NCBI GenBank assembly: GCA_024762485.1
Contig: JANTHH010000044.1
Span: forward strand, 1 to 15,022
Source: Chromatiales bacterium
Lineage (GTDB): Bacteria > Pseudomonadota > Gammaproteobacteria > Chromatiales > Chromatiaceae
Length of the DNA: 15,022 bases
Reading direction: 5' to 3'
Positions 1 to 8,271 of this stretch are shown in pieces; within the stretch, counting starts at the first letter, position 1, and each line of letters begins with the position of its first letter. The notes below the pieces were generated by a model. It was given only the letters and a program-made list of their open reading frames with translations. It did no database searches and was not told the DNA's origin. The translations under genes were made by a program, and so were the position numbers.

Positions 1-39
1 CCCCTGCTGCATTTCGAGGAGTCGGAAAGCAACGACTGA
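1..39 (+). CDS. 3' end of an upstream gene, possibly gpmI (partial)
   Basis: Only the last 12 codons and the TGA stop are in the window; they read PLLHFEESESND. The stop shares its final A with the ATG of the next gene (TGATG), so the two are translationally coupled. In E. coli and many other gammaproteobacteria the gene directly before envC is gpmI, the cofactor-independent phosphoglycerate mutase. GpmI proteins often end in a 'TG-x-PL' type tail, which would fit this fragment. Both the identity and the fit are inferences from gene order and a very short peptide; the open frame itself is certain. Confidence 0.5.
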   Translation, partial: PLLHFEESESND

Positions 40-1217
40 TGCGTCCCCTGCCGTCGCTACTGTCCTGCTGCCTCGTGCTGGCGCTGCTGCTGCCGGCGGG
101 GGCGGTGATCGGTGCCGGGCAGGGTGACCAGCAGGCCGATCAGCAGCTGAAAAAGCTGCGCCAGCGCATCGATGACCTGCAGCAGCAGATCCACAGAAAT
201 CGTGGCGAACGCGACCAGCTCAGCGAGCAGTTACAGGAGGCCGAAGAAAAAATCGGCCGGCTCGCCCGGCAGCTGCGCGTGCTCAATGGCCGGATTGGCC
301 GGCAGCACAAAAATCTCGCCGCCCTGCGTGCCCAGGAGATGACCCAGGCAAAGGCGCTGAAGGAGCAGCGTGAACTGCTGGGGCGGCAGCTGCGTGCTGC
401 CTATGCCACCGGTCGTGAGGAACGCATCAAGCTGATGCTCAACCAGCAGGACCCGGCCACCCTCAGCCGCGTACTTACCTACTACGATTATCTCAACAGG
501 GCCCGGGCGCGGCGGCTCGAATCGATCAACCGGCATCTGCATGAGCTGGCACAGACACGGGCCAAACTGGCGGAGGAGGAGGCCCAGCTCAATGAAATGG
601 TCACCCGTTACGATGGCGAGAAACAGATACTCGAGCGGGCCCAGCAGGCGCGCCGCTCGGTGCTCGCTGCCCTGGCGGCGGAGCTTTCGAATCAGGGCAG
701 CGAACTAAAGCGGCTGAAAAACGACGAACAGCGGCTGCAGGCCCTGCTGCAGGGTCTGCAGGAGGCGCTGGCAGATATTCCGGAGCGGACACCGGGGCTG
801 GAGAGCTTCGCCCGCAGCAAGGGGCGGCTGCCGTGGCCCGCCAGCGGCCGCCTGAGCGTGACCTACGGCACACCCAAGGCCGGCCAGCTGCGTTGGGACG
901 GTGTTATGATCAGTGCACCCGAGGGTCGAGAGGTGAAGGCGGTGCATCGCGGGCGGGTGGCCTTCGCCGACTGGCTGCGCGGTTTTGGCCTGCTCATGAT
1001 CATCGATCACGGCGATGGCTACATGTCGCTCTACGGCCACAACCAGAGCCTGTTCAAAGAGGCGGGTGACTGGGTGGAACAGGGCGAGACCATCGGCCTG
1101 GTCGGTCGCAGCGGCGGACAAAGCCGCTCAGGTGTCTATTTCGGTATTCGCCGGAAAGGCAAGCCCATCAATCCGGCACGCTGGTGCCGGCGACCCAAGG
1201 GACAGCGCGTCGGCTAG
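39..1217 (+). CDS. envC: EnvC-like murein hydrolase activator (degenerate LytM/M23 domain)
   Basis: This is a 392-residue exported protein. Residues 1-26 form a signal peptide with a leucine-rich core. Residues about 30-245 are rich in Q, L, E, K and R with heptad character and should form a long coiled coil. A LytM/M23 domain spans about 264-382 (WPASGRLSVTYG near its start, then the region around residues 321-335 and GLVGRSGG). The zinc-ligand motifs of active M23 enzymes are missing. The first motif (HxxxD) reads RWDGV at 286-290, and the final HxH position reads GVYFGIR at 365-371. EnvC of E. coli has the same kind of loss and activates the amidases AmiA and AmiB at the septum instead of cutting peptidoglycan itself, so an activator role is inferred here. 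The gene lies between a probable gpmI end and ctpA, matching the known gpmI-envC order. Confidence 0.88.
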   Translation: MRPLPSLLSCCLVLALLLPAGAVIGAGQGDQQADQQLKKLRQRIDDLQQQIHRNRGERDQLSEQLQEAEEKIGRLARQLRVLNGRIGRQHKNLAALRAQEMTQAKALKEQRELLGRQLRAAYATGREERIKLMLNQQDPATLSRVLTYYDYLNRARARRLESINRHLHELAQTRAKLAEEEAQLNEMVTRYDGEKQILERAQQARRSVLAALAAELSNQGSELKRLKNDEQRLQALLQGLQEALADIPERTPGLESFARSKGRLPWPASGRLSVTYGTPKAGQLRWDGVMISAPEGREVKAVHRGRVAFADWLRGFGLLMIIDHGDGYMSLYGHNQSLFKEAGDWVEQGETIGLVGRSGGQSRSGVYFGIRRKGKPINPARWCRRPKGQRVG

Positions 1218-1241
1218 GCGAGCGCAAGGGAGAGGCTGATA

Positions 1242-2540
1242 ATGAAACGTTTCGTGGTTGCCCTGCTGGTGAGCAGTACCTTGCTCGGGGGCATGGCACA
1301 GGCGGTGACGGAGCCGGGCAAGGCCGACAAGGCCCCGGTGCCTCTGGACGAACTGCGGGTCTTCGCCGACATCTTCGAGCGGGTGAAGCAGGACTACGTC
1401 GAGCCGGTGGATGACCGCCAGCTGCTGATCTATGCCATCCGCGGCATGCTCGGTGGCCTTGATCCCCATTCCGCCTTTCTCGACGCCGAGGAGCTCAGTG
1501 CCCTGCAGGAAGGCACCAGTGGTGAATTCGGTGGTCTCGGCATCGAGGTGGGTACCGAGGATGGCCTGATCAAGGTCATCGCCCCCATCGACGACACACC
1601 GGCGAAGCGTGCAGGGATCCGAGCCGGCGACCTGATCGTGCGTCTCGGCGACAGGGCCGTGAAGGGCATGAGCCTGGACGAGGCGGTCAAGCTGATGCGC
1701 GGCAAGCCCGGCTCGGTGATCCACCTGACCATTATCCGCGAGGGCGTCGACAAACCCCTGGAATTCGACATAGAGCGGGCGGTGATCCACGTCGCCAGCG
1801 TCAAGTCCCGTCTCCTCGAACCCGGCTTCGGTTATATCCGCATCGCCCATTTCCAGACCCGCACCCCCGGGGATCTGCTGAGCGCAATCAGCAAGCTGAA
1901 AAAGGTGGCTGACGGGCGACTGCAGGGTGTGGTGCTCGATCTGCGCGACAATCCCGGCGGCCTGCTCAATGCGGCCATCGCGGTCAGCGACGCCTTCGTC
2001 ACCGACGGCGACATCGTGCGCATCGAGGGGCGTGCAGAACATTCGCAGCAACGCTTCGAGGCCAAGCCCGATGACCTGTTGAACGGGGCACCGATGGTGG
2101 TGCTGGTAAATGGAGGCTCGGCCTCTGCCTCGGAGATCGTCGCCGGCGCGCTGCAGGACCACCGCCGTGCCGTGATCATGGGCCACCAGACCTTTGGCAA
2201 GGGCTCGGTGCAGACGGTCCTGCCGATCAGCGACAAGGCCGCCATCAAGCTCACTACTGCCCGTTACTTCACCCCTGGGGGGCGTTCCATTCAGGCCGAG
2301 GGCATCAAGCCGGACATCCCCCTTACACCGGTGAAGATCTCGCCGCGCGATACCCCCGACACCCACCTCAAGGAGGCCGAACTTGCGGGTCATCTCAGCA
2401 ACCCAAATGGCAAGGGTGACAAGGGCGCAGAAAAGCAGAAGCCGGATAATGGCCGGCCGCTGGTGGAGCGGGATTACGAGCTGAGCGAGGCACTGAACCT
2501 GCTCAAGGGGCTTGCGATCACCGCCCAGGGCAGGGGTTGA
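1242..2540 (+). CDS. ctpA: Carboxy-terminal processing protease, S41 family (CtpA)
   Basis: A 432-residue periplasmic serine protease. The N-terminus (residues 1-21) looks like a signal peptide cut near MAQA. A PDZ domain covers about 95-170 (FGGLGIEVG, then AGIRAGDLI). The S41 catalytic core covers about 180-365. The Ser/Lys dyad is visible as S295 in GGSASASEIV and K320 in FGKGSVQT, 25 residues apart as in E. coli Tsp/Prc. The conserved LDLRDNPGG element is at 232-240. After the core comes a Lys- and Asp-rich linker (about 385-405) and a short helical tail. A purine-rich AAGGGAGAGG lies just before the ATG. It follows envC by 24 bases and is followed by yibQ after 4 bases. Proteases of this group trim the C-termini of envelope proteins and often regulate peptidoglycan hydrolases, which suits the context; the actual substrate is unknown. 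Confidence 0.95.
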   Translation: MKRFVVALLVSSTLLGGMAQAVTEPGKADKAPVPLDELRVFADIFERVKQDYVEPVDDRQLLIYAIRGMLGGLDPHSAFLDAEELSALQEGTSGEFGGLGIEVGTEDGLIKVIAPIDDTPAKRAGIRAGDLIVRLGDRAVKGMSLDEAVKLMRGKPGSVIHLTIIREGVDKPLEFDIERAVIHVASVKSRLLEPGFGYIRIAHFQTRTPGDLLSAISKLKKVADGRLQGVVLDLRDNPGGLLNAAIAVSDAFVTDGDIVRIEGRAEHSQQRFEAKPDDLLNGAPMVVLVNGGSASASEIVAGALQDHRRAVIMGHQTFGKGSVQTVLPISDKAAIKLTTARYFTPGGRSIQAEGIKPDIPLTPVKISPRDTPDTHLKEAELAGHLSNPNGKGDKGAEKQKPDNGRPLVERDYELSEALNLLKGLAITAQGRG

Positions 2541-2544
2541 GCCG

Positions 2545-3339
2545 ATGCGTCTGTTCGCACTGGTGCTGCTGCTGTGGGGGCCGGTCTCGCTGGCCGGGCA
2601 GGCGCCGATGCTCGCTATCATCATCGACGACCTCGGCAACGACCTGGTACACGGCAGCCGCGCATTGGCACTGCCCGGCCAGGTGACCTATGCCATCCTG
2701 CCCCACACCCCCTACGCCAGCACTCTCGCGGAGGCAGCGCACCTGCGGGGCAAGGAGCTGATGTTGCACCTGCCCATGCAGACCCTGGACGGCCGCCCCA
2801 CCGGTCCGGGCGGACTGCACGTGGACATGGACCGGAAGGCGCTGGCACTGGCCGTCGAGCGGGACCTCGCCTCGGTGCCCCACGCCGTCGGTGTCAACAA
2901 TCACATGGGCAGCCTGCTGACCCAGCAACCCACCAGCATGGGTTGGCTGATGCAGGCGCTGAAGCGGCATCCGGGCCTCTATTACGTGGACAGTCGTACC
3001 GATGACCGCACCGTCGCCGAGCAACAGGCGCAATCCGCCGGGCTGCCGGCATCCCGTCGGGACGTCTTCCTTGATAATGTCCGTGACGAGGTGGCCGTGC
3101 TGGCCCAACTGCAACTGGCGGTGGTCAAGGCACAGCGCAATGGTGCGGCCATCGCCATCGGCCATCCCTATCCCGAGACCCTCGCCGTGCTGGCACGTGA
3201 GCTGCCACGGCTGGAGGCATATGGCGTGATGCTGATGCCCGTCTCGGCACTGATCGACCAACAACAAAGGATCAAGGCATGGCGCGCGTCCTCGTCCCCC
3301 TCGCCCCGGGTTGCGAAGAACTCGAAGCAGTTACCGTAA
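2545..3339 (+). CDS. YibQ-like divergent polysaccharide deacetylase
   Basis: 264 residues from the ATG at 2545, 4 bases after the ctpA stop. The frame stays open further upstream, but the 2545 start gives a clean signal peptide (MRLFALVLLLWGPVSLAG) and an AGGGG box about 8 bases away. Family motifs are in order: IIIDDLGND at 25-33 with the paired aspartates, ELMLHLPM at 71-78, GVNNHMGS at 116-123, RDVFLDN at 172-178 and GHPYPET at 206-212. This divergent polysaccharide deacetylase family (E. coli YibQ, DUF610) commonly sits next to envC. It has the NodB-type fold but no settled substrate; a role in envelope glycan processing is inferred. The last 20 or so codons overlap the next gene, so residues after about 245 (Ser-, Pro-, Lys-rich) are probably a non-conserved tail. 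Confidence 0.9.
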   Translation: MRLFALVLLLWGPVSLAGQAPMLAIIIDDLGNDLVHGSRALALPGQVTYAILPHTPYASTLAEAAHLRGKELMLHLPMQTLDGRPTGPGGLHVDMDRKALALAVERDLASVPHAVGVNNHMGSLLTQQPTSMGWLMQALKRHPGLYYVDSRTDDRTVAEQQAQSAGLPASRRDVFLDNVRDEVAVLAQLQLAVVKAQRNGAAIAIGHPYPETLAVLARELPRLEAYGVMLMPVSALIDQQQRIKAWRASSSPSPRVAKNSKQLP

Positions 3340-3839
3340 TCGACCTGCTGCGCCGGGCGGGGATCGAGGTGATCACCGCAGGGCTCGAGAGCGGGCCGGT
3401 GCGCGCCAGTCGCGGCACCGTGCTGCTGCCGGACACCACCCTGGACGAGGTGATGGATGAGGATTTCGACATGATAGTCCTCCCCGGCGGCCTGCCGGGC
3501 GCCGACAATCTCAATGCCGATCCTCGCATCCATCGACTGCTGAAGCGGCTCGCGGCGCAAGACAGATACACGGCGGCCATCTGTGCCGCCCCCAAGGTGC
3601 TGGCGAGTGCCGGACTGCTCGATGGCCGCCAGGCGACCTGGTATCCCGGTGCGGTGGACGCCAGCGCACTGCCCGCCACACGGGCGTTGCAGGAGGCCGT
3701 GGTCAGTGACGGCCGGGTGGTGACCTCGCGCGGGCCCGGTACCGCGATGGACTTTGCACTGACATTGATCGAGAAACTGGCGGGGGCAGACACACGCCAG
3801 ACGGTGGAGGCCGCATTGCTGCGGCCGCCGCAGGGATAA
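3279..3839 (+). CDS. yajL: DJ-1/PfpI family protein, YajL-like
   Basis: A 186-residue cytoplasmic protein of the DJ-1/ThiJ/PfpI superfamily, close to the usual YajL/DJ-1 length. The N-terminal strand and EELEAV element include Glu16, which corresponds to Glu18 of DJ-1. The nucleophile-elbow cysteine is Cys102 in AAICAAPKVL, and the C-terminal RGPGTAMDFAL motif is typical of the family. YajL/DJ-1 proteins protect against oxidative and carbonyl stress; whether they act as chaperone, thiol reductase or deglycase is debated, so only a stress-protection role is assigned. The ATG at 3279 has AAAGG 8 bases upstream and lies inside the 3' end of the yibQ-like gene, a 61-base overlap. A later start would cut off the first beta strand (MARVLVPL), so the overlapping start looks genuine. 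Confidence 0.92.
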   Translation: MARVLVPLAPGCEELEAVTVIDLLRRAGIEVITAGLESGPVRASRGTVLLPDTTLDEVMDEDFDMIVLPGGLPGADNLNADPRIHRLLKRLAAQDRYTAAICAAPKVLASAGLLDGRQATWYPGAVDASALPATRALQEAVVSDGRVVTSRGPGTAMDFALTLIEKLAGADTRQTVEAALLRPPQG

Positions 3840-3854
3840 CGGAAGAGGGAGCCT

Positions 3855-5153
3855 ATGCGCCGCAACATCATTCGAATACTGATCCTGTTCCTGCTCGGTG
3901 GCGTGCTGTACGCCGCCACCAAGGGGCTGCTCTACTGGCGTGCGCGGCAGATGGTCACCGAGGTGATCCTGCAGAGCGCAGAGGCGGCGGACATCAGCTA
4001 CCGGGATCTCGATGTCGCCTTCGACGGGCAGTTGACCCTCCACGATGTGGAGGTGCATCCGCTCCAGGCGACCGCTCCCTTCCATGTCGACCGCATCACC
4101 CTCGTCGGGCCGGGACCGATGTTCTACCTGCTGCACGGTAAATGGGAGCAGGGCGGGGAGCCGCCCGCGCGGCTGCAGCTGAGCTTCGGCGGGATCGAGG
4201 TCGGGCCGGAAAATGCGGTGGCCGGGATGCCGGGTGGGACGGCGGCCGCAGCGACGCCATCGACCGCCTGCGAACTCGACCAGGGCCCCGACTGGGCGTT
4301 GCTGAAGTCACTGGGCATGGAACGGCTGGTGATGGATTTCGATGCCGGATACGACTACGACAAGCCCCGCCAGCGCCTCGATGCCCGGTTTGATCTGGAT
4401 ATCCGCGGCATCGAGTCCGTGCATGCCGCCGTGGTACTCGACGAGGTGGTGCTGGAGAAGATGGACCGCGTGCCGTCCACCATGCCGACCCTGATCGCTG
4501 CCGAGCTGGAAATGAACATCGAGCCGGAATTCGGCGAGCGATACCTGGCCGTGTGCGCCAGCCGCGCCGGGCTGTCAGTGGATGACTATCGTCGGCAGCA
4601 GGTGGAGAAACAGCTCAGCGAACTGGAGGCCGCGGGTCTGCGTCTTGGCCAGGGTCTGCAGACAGCCATCGAGACCTTCTACCGCGACTGGGGCGAGGTG
4701 GCCCTCCACCTCGACCCCAAGGAGCCGGTGGCAATGATGCAGCTGCTGTTTGTGCCGCCGAACCAGTTGCCCGAGGTGCTTGGCCTGAACCTGCACATCA
4801 ATGACGACGAGGTGCAGGACATCTCGGTACAGTGGCTCGGGCCGGGCGAGGCGGGGCTGCAGTCACTGATCCAGGAGGATACGTCCGGCAAGGGCGCCGT
4901 GCAGGGGCCGCGCTACGAATATCGCTACGTCCCGGTGCCGGTCAGCCAGCTGGTGCAGCACCTGCAAAAGCCGGTGCGGCTGCGGCTGCGTGATCAGCCG
5001 ATGCGTGAGGGCATCCTTGCCGCGGTCGGCAAGGAGACGGTGGCGGTGGACTCGCGCCGGCATGGCGGTACTCTGACCGCCCACGTGCCGGTGGAAGACA
5101 TCGTCGGCGCCGAGGTGCGGGTGGTGGTGCCGGTGGCGCCCGACGGCAAGTAA
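3855..5153 (+). CDS. Membrane-anchored protein of unknown function with an Sm-like C-terminal segment
   Basis: I do not recognise this 432-residue protein. Residues 4-22 form one hydrophobic segment after an RRN start, most likely a signal anchor with the rest in the periplasm. Residues about 45-115 (DISYRDLDVAFDGQLTL, then VDRITLVGPG) resemble the beta-rich start of AsmA/DUF748-type proteins. An Ala/Gly/Thr-rich low-complexity stretch lies at about 121-138. Residues 235-285 are helical and charged. Residues about 363-425 (VRLRLRDQPMREGIL, then the region at 408-423) have the strand pattern of small Sm/SH3-like barrels. Two cysteines (139 and 234) could pair in an oxidising compartment. A strong GAGGGAG ribosome site precedes the ATG, 15 bases after yajL. 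It is last in the + strand run, so it probably shares the envelope-gene transcript. All domain assignments are by eye. Confidence 0.8.
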   Translation: MRRNIIRILILFLLGGVLYAATKGLLYWRARQMVTEVILQSAEAADISYRDLDVAFDGQLTLHDVEVHPLQATAPFHVDRITLVGPGPMFYLLHGKWEQGGEPPARLQLSFGGIEVGPENAVAGMPGGTAAAATPSTACELDQGPDWALLKSLGMERLVMDFDAGYDYDKPRQRLDARFDLDIRGIESVHAAVVLDEVVLEKMDRVPSTMPTLIAAELEMNIEPEFGERYLAVCASRAGLSVDDYRRQQVEKQLSELEAAGLRLGQGLQTAIETFYRDWGEVALHLDPKEPVAMMQLLFVPPNQLPEVLGLNLHINDDEVQDISVQWLGPGEAGLQSLIQEDTSGKGAVQGPRYEYRYVPVPVSQLVQHLQKPVRLRLRDQPMREGILAAVGKETVAVDSRRHGGTLTAHVPVEDIVGAEVRVVVPVAPDGK

Positions 5154-5189
5154 GGCCACGACTCAGGGTGAAACCGTTGTGGGCGGGGG

Positions 5190-6842
5190 TCAGCGTCCGT
5201 GCAGACCCAGCAGTATCAATGCCAGGCCACTGGTGCCGCAGGCCGCGGCGAGGCCGAGGCCGACGGCAGGTGCCAGGGGGCCGCTGCCGGCTGCCAGCAG
5301 GATGGCGCCACTGACCGCCAGGCCGCTGCCGGCGACCACCCGGCGGCTACGGCGTCCGCTGCTGTCGAGCGATTGCTGCAATTGCGCCAGCTGCTCCGAT
5401 TCCCATTGCACCTTCAATTCGCCGTCGGCCGCCTGGCGCAGCACCCGGTGCGCCAGGCGCGGGATCTCCGGCAGGTCTTCCGACCACTGGGGCAGGGACT
5501 CGCGTACCCGCCGCACGAAGGCCCTCGGGCCCACCTGCTCGCTGATCCAGCGCTCCATGAACGGCTTGGCGGTGGTCCACAGGTCGAGCTCGGGGTAGAG
5601 CTGGCGCCCCAGGCCCTCGATGTTGAGCAGGGTCTTCTGCAACAGCACCAGCTGGGGCTGCACCTCCATGTCGAAGCGGCGCGCGGTCTGGAACAGGCGC
5701 AGCAGGAAGTGGCCGAAGGAGATCTCGCTGATCGGCTTTTCCCAGATCGGTTCGCTGACCGTGCGGATGGCCGCCTCGAACTCGTCGATGCGGGTCTCCG
5801 GCGGCACCCAGCCGGATTCCACGTGCAGCTCGGCGACCCGCTTGTAGTCACGGTGGAAAAACGCCAGCAGGTTCTCCGCCAGGTAGCGCTGGTCCTCGGT
5901 GGTCAGCGTGCCCATGATGCCGAAATCGACACCGATGTACTTGCCGTCGGGGGCGACGAAGATATTGCCCGGGTGCATGTCGGCGTGGAAGAAATTGTCG
6001 CGGAACACCTGGGTGAAGAAGATCTCGACACCGCGCTCGCCAAGCATCTTCAGGTCGATGCCGCTGGCGCGCAGCTCGTCTATCTCGTCGACGGGGATGC
6101 CGTAGATGCGCTCGCTGACCATCACCTGCGGGCGCGAGAAATCCCAATGCACCTCGGGTACGTAGAGCAGCTCGCTGCCGAGGAAATTGCGCCGCAGCTG
6201 GGCGGCGTTGGCGGCCTCGCGGGTCAGGTCGAGCTCGTCGATGATGGTCTTCTCGTATTCGTGCACCACTTCCACCGGGCGCAGCCGACGCAGATCGGCG
6301 GAATAGCGCTGGGCCAGGCGGGCGATGATGTAGAGCAGTTCGAGGTCGCGGCGGATGGCCTTCTCGATGCCGGGGCGCACCACCTTCACCACCACCTCGC
6401 GGCCGTCCTTGAGGCGGGCAGGGTGGACCTGGGCAATGGAGGCAGAGGCCAGCGGCCGCACCTCGAAGTCGTCGAACAGCTCATCGACGGTCTGGCCGAG
6501 GGCCGACTCGATCACCGTCACCGCATGCTCGCCCGGAAAGGGCGGGACCCGGTCCTGCAGCTTGCATAGCTCGTCGGCGATGTCGTCCGGCAGCAGGTCG
6601 CGGCGGGTGGAGAGGATCTGCCCGAACTTGACGTAGATGGGTCCGAGATCCTCCAGCGCGTGGCGGATGCGGACACCATAGCCGGGCCGCCGGCCATGGT
6701 CCTTCCAGTAGAAGGGGGAGAAGAAGCGGAAGAAGCGGATCGGGCGGAACAGGTGCGCGGCGAGGATGAACTCGTCCAGCCCGTGGCGCAGCAGTACCCA
6801 GGTGATGTGGACCAGGCGTATGCCTTCCCGTACCGGGATCAC
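5190..6842 (-). CDS. ubiB: UbiB, atypical kinase-like protein of ubiquinone synthesis
   Basis: A 550-residue member of the UbiB/ADCK/COQ8 family. Visible motifs: the KxGQ-type signature KFGQ at 72-75, the Ala-rich loop ASASIA at 132-137 that replaces the kinase P-loop, the lysine in VVKVVRPG (K153), the conserved ELDLTREAANA at 203-213, HADMHPGN at 286-293 and the metal-binding DFG at 306-308. The last 50 or so residues hold two hydrophobic helices that would fix it to the inner membrane. UbiB-type proteins act as ATPases needed for aerobic ubiquinone synthesis, probably helping lipid precursors reach the enzymes. The start is a GTG that overlaps the ubiJ stop as GTGA, so the two genes are coupled. 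It ends the ubi run and faces the + strand genes across a 36-base gap that shows no clear terminator. Confidence 0.96.
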   Translation of the reverse strand: MIPVREGIRLVHITWVLLRHGLDEFILAAHLFRPIRFFRFFSPFYWKDHGRRPGYGVRIRHALEDLGPIYVKFGQILSTRRDLLPDDIADELCKLQDRVPPFPGEHAVTVIESALGQTVDELFDDFEVRPLASASIAQVHPARLKDGREVVVKVVRPGIEKAIRRDLELLYIIARLAQRYSADLRRLRPVEVVHEYEKTIIDELDLTREAANAAQLRRNFLGSELLYVPEVHWDFSRPQVMVSERIYGIPVDEIDELRASGIDLKMLGERGVEIFFTQVFRDNFFHADMHPGNIFVAPDGKYIGVDFGIMGTLTTEDQRYLAENLLAFFHRDYKRVAELHVESGWVPPETRIDEFEAAIRTVSEPIWEKPISEISFGHFLLRLFQTARRFDMEVQPQLVLLQKTLLNIEGLGRQLYPELDLWTTAKPFMERWISEQVGPRAFVRRVRESLPQWSEDLPEIPRLAHRVLRQAADGELKVQWESEQLAQLQQSLDSSGRRSRRVVAGSGLAVSGAILLAAGSGPLAPAVGLGLAAACGTSGLALILLGLHGR

Positions 6843-7471
6843 GCCTTGTCACCCTCGTCGTCGATTTGCCGCTGCAGGCGGGTGAGCCGTGCGGACAGCC
6901 GTTCGGCATCGTCGCGCAGACGGTCCACGTCCTGGAGAAACATCTCCACCTCGTAGCGGGTCGGCAGCAGGCGGGATTCTTCGGTCAGATACTCGGCCAG
7001 ATCCCCGCTCAGCAGCCGGCCCGACTGGCGGGCCCAGTCCGCGCCGCGGCGCACACTGCGGCCGATCTCGTGGGCGGCGACATCGCCGACCAGTCGTGCC
7101 AGCTGTTCCTCCCAGTCGATGTCGAGGCCGGCCAGTGCCTCGCCGAAACGGTGCGCCAGTTCGGTATCGCCGCTGAGGGTGACCCGGCCGGCGAACAGTC
7201 CGGCTGCGCCCTGCTCGCTGTCGCCACTGCGCATCAGGTCCAGTGCGGAGCCGCTGAGGGTGCAATCGGGTTCGCCGTCGATACGGCCGAGGATCTGCAG
7301 GTGACCGTCGTGGCCGGGCACGAAATACAGGGTCAGCTCCAGGCTGGTGACGTGAACCGCGATCACCCGGCCGTGGAAGCCCGCCAGCCGTCGCGCGGTG
7401 TAAGGGTCGAGATCGAGCAGGCGGTTGATGGCCTGTTGCAGGGCCTCGAGGGCGAGTTCGCGGGTGCTCAT
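6839..7471 (-). CDS. ubiJ: UbiJ, SCP2-domain accessory factor of ubiquinone synthesis
   Basis: 210 residues from the ATG at 7471. The frame runs on upstream into the ubiE end, but this start has a GGGGAT element upstream and gives a length close to E. coli UbiJ (201 residues). An SCP2 sterol-carrier-like lipid-binding domain spans about 15-115 (TLYFVPGHDGHL, DCTLSGSALDLM, VTLSGDTELAHRF). The C-terminal 40 residues (DVDRLRDDAERLSARLTRL) form a likely coiled coil. UbiJ binds ubiquinone intermediates and organises the soluble Ubi enzyme complex, partnering with UbiK. Its place between ubiE and ubiB is the standard order in E. coli and Pseudomonas. The sequence is only moderately conserved in this family, so the call leans on the SCP2 pattern plus position. 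Confidence 0.92.
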   Translation of the reverse strand: MSTRELALEALQQAINRLLDLDPYTARRLAGFHGRVIAVHVTSLELTLYFVPGHDGHLQILGRIDGEPDCTLSGSALDLMRSGDSEQGAAGLFAGRVTLSGDTELAHRFGEALAGLDIDWEEQLARLVGDVAAHEIGRSVRRGADWARQSGRLLSGDLAEYLTEESRLLPTRYEVEMFLQDVDRLRDDAERLSARLTRLQRQIDDEGDKA

Positions 7472-7499
7472 CGGCGATATCCCCGGCCGACCATGTCCG

Positions 7500-8252
7500 T
7501 CAGAGCTTGTAGCCGCGATGGATGGCGACGATGCCACCGGTGAGATTGTGCACGTCGCAGCGTTCGAAGCCGGCGGCCTCCATCATGCCCTTGAGTGTCT
7601 GCTGGTCCGGGTGCATGCGGATGGATTCGGCCAGATAGCGGTAACTCTCCTCGTCCTTGGCCACCAGCTTGCCGATCTTCGGCAGCAGCGAGAAGGAATA
7701 GAGGTCGTACAGCTTGGCCAGTGGCTTGGTGGTGGGCTTGGAGAACTCCAGCACCAGTGCCCGGCCGCCCGGGCGCAGCACACGATACATCTCGGCCAGG
7801 GCCCGTTCCTTGTGGGTGACATTGCGCAGGCCGAAGGCAATGGTGATGCAATCGAAGGTGTCGTCCGGGAAGGGCAGGGCCTCGGCATCGATCTGGGCGA
7901 AGTCCAGGTTGCCGGCATGGCCGCGGTCGATCATGCGGTCGCGGCCTCGGCTGAGCATGGCATTGTTGATGTCGGACATCACCACCAGGCCCTCCGGCCC
8001 CACCAGATCGGCAAAGCGGTCGGCGAGGTCACCGGTGCCGGATGCCAGGTCCAGCACCCGCTGTCCACGGCGTACCCCGGCCAGCTCGATGGCGAAGCGC
8101 TTCCACAACCGGTGGATACCGAGCGACATCAGGTCGTTCATGATGTCGTAGTTGTCGGCGACCGAGTCGAACACGCCGCGCACCATGCCGGCCTTCTGCT
8201 CCTCGGCGACGGTCTTGTAGCCGAAGTGGGTGGTTTTGTGCTGTTCCGCCAT
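7500..8252 (-). CDS. ubiE: UbiE, demethylubiquinone/demethylmenaquinone C-methyltransferase
   Basis: 250 residues from the ATG at 8252, against 251 in E. coli. The frame is open 34 codons further upstream, but that extension (Pro-, Cys- and Gly-rich) is unlike UbiE, whose N-terminus matches TTHFGYKTVAEEQKAGMV here. The SAM-binding motif I is RVLDLASGTGDLA at 65-77; the acidic ribose contact follows in VVMSDINNAML. Other family signatures are DTFDCITIAFGLRNV and RVLRPGGRALVLEFSKP. The C-terminus ends GGIVAIHRGYKL, as in orthologues. The enzyme C-methylates the quinone ring using S-adenosylmethionine. It is the first of three ubi genes; ubiJ starts 28 bases after its stop. The ribosome-binding site is weak. 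Confidence 0.97.
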   Translation of the reverse strand: MAEQHKTTHFGYKTVAEEQKAGMVRGVFDSVADNYDIMNDLMSLGIHRLWKRFAIELAGVRRGQRVLDLASGTGDLADRFADLVGPEGLVVMSDINNAMLSRGRDRMIDRGHAGNLDFAQIDAEALPFPDDTFDCITIAFGLRNVTHKERALAEMYRVLRPGGRALVLEFSKPTTKPLAKLYDLYSFSLLPKIGKLVAKDEESYRYLAESIRMHPDQQTLKGMMEAAGFERCDVHNLTGGIVAIHRGYKL

Positions 8253-8271
8253 CGTTGGTACCCAGGTTGGA

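Noticed and set aside
39..1217. Active M23 endopeptidase instead of an activator
   Set aside because: The zinc-ligand histidines and aspartate of active enzymes are replaced, as in EnvC.
1128..2639. 503-codon open frame on the - strand opposite ctpA
   Set aside because: Shadow of ctpA in GC-rich DNA: it covers the whole gene, has no recognisable motif, and the + strand frame has clear protease motifs.
5154..5189. Terminator between the converging gene runs
   Set aside because: The 36-base gap shows no stem with a T-tract on either strand.
5199..6569. 456-codon open frame on the + strand opposite ubiB
   Set aside because: Antisense shadow of ubiB with biased composition and no ribosome site or motif.
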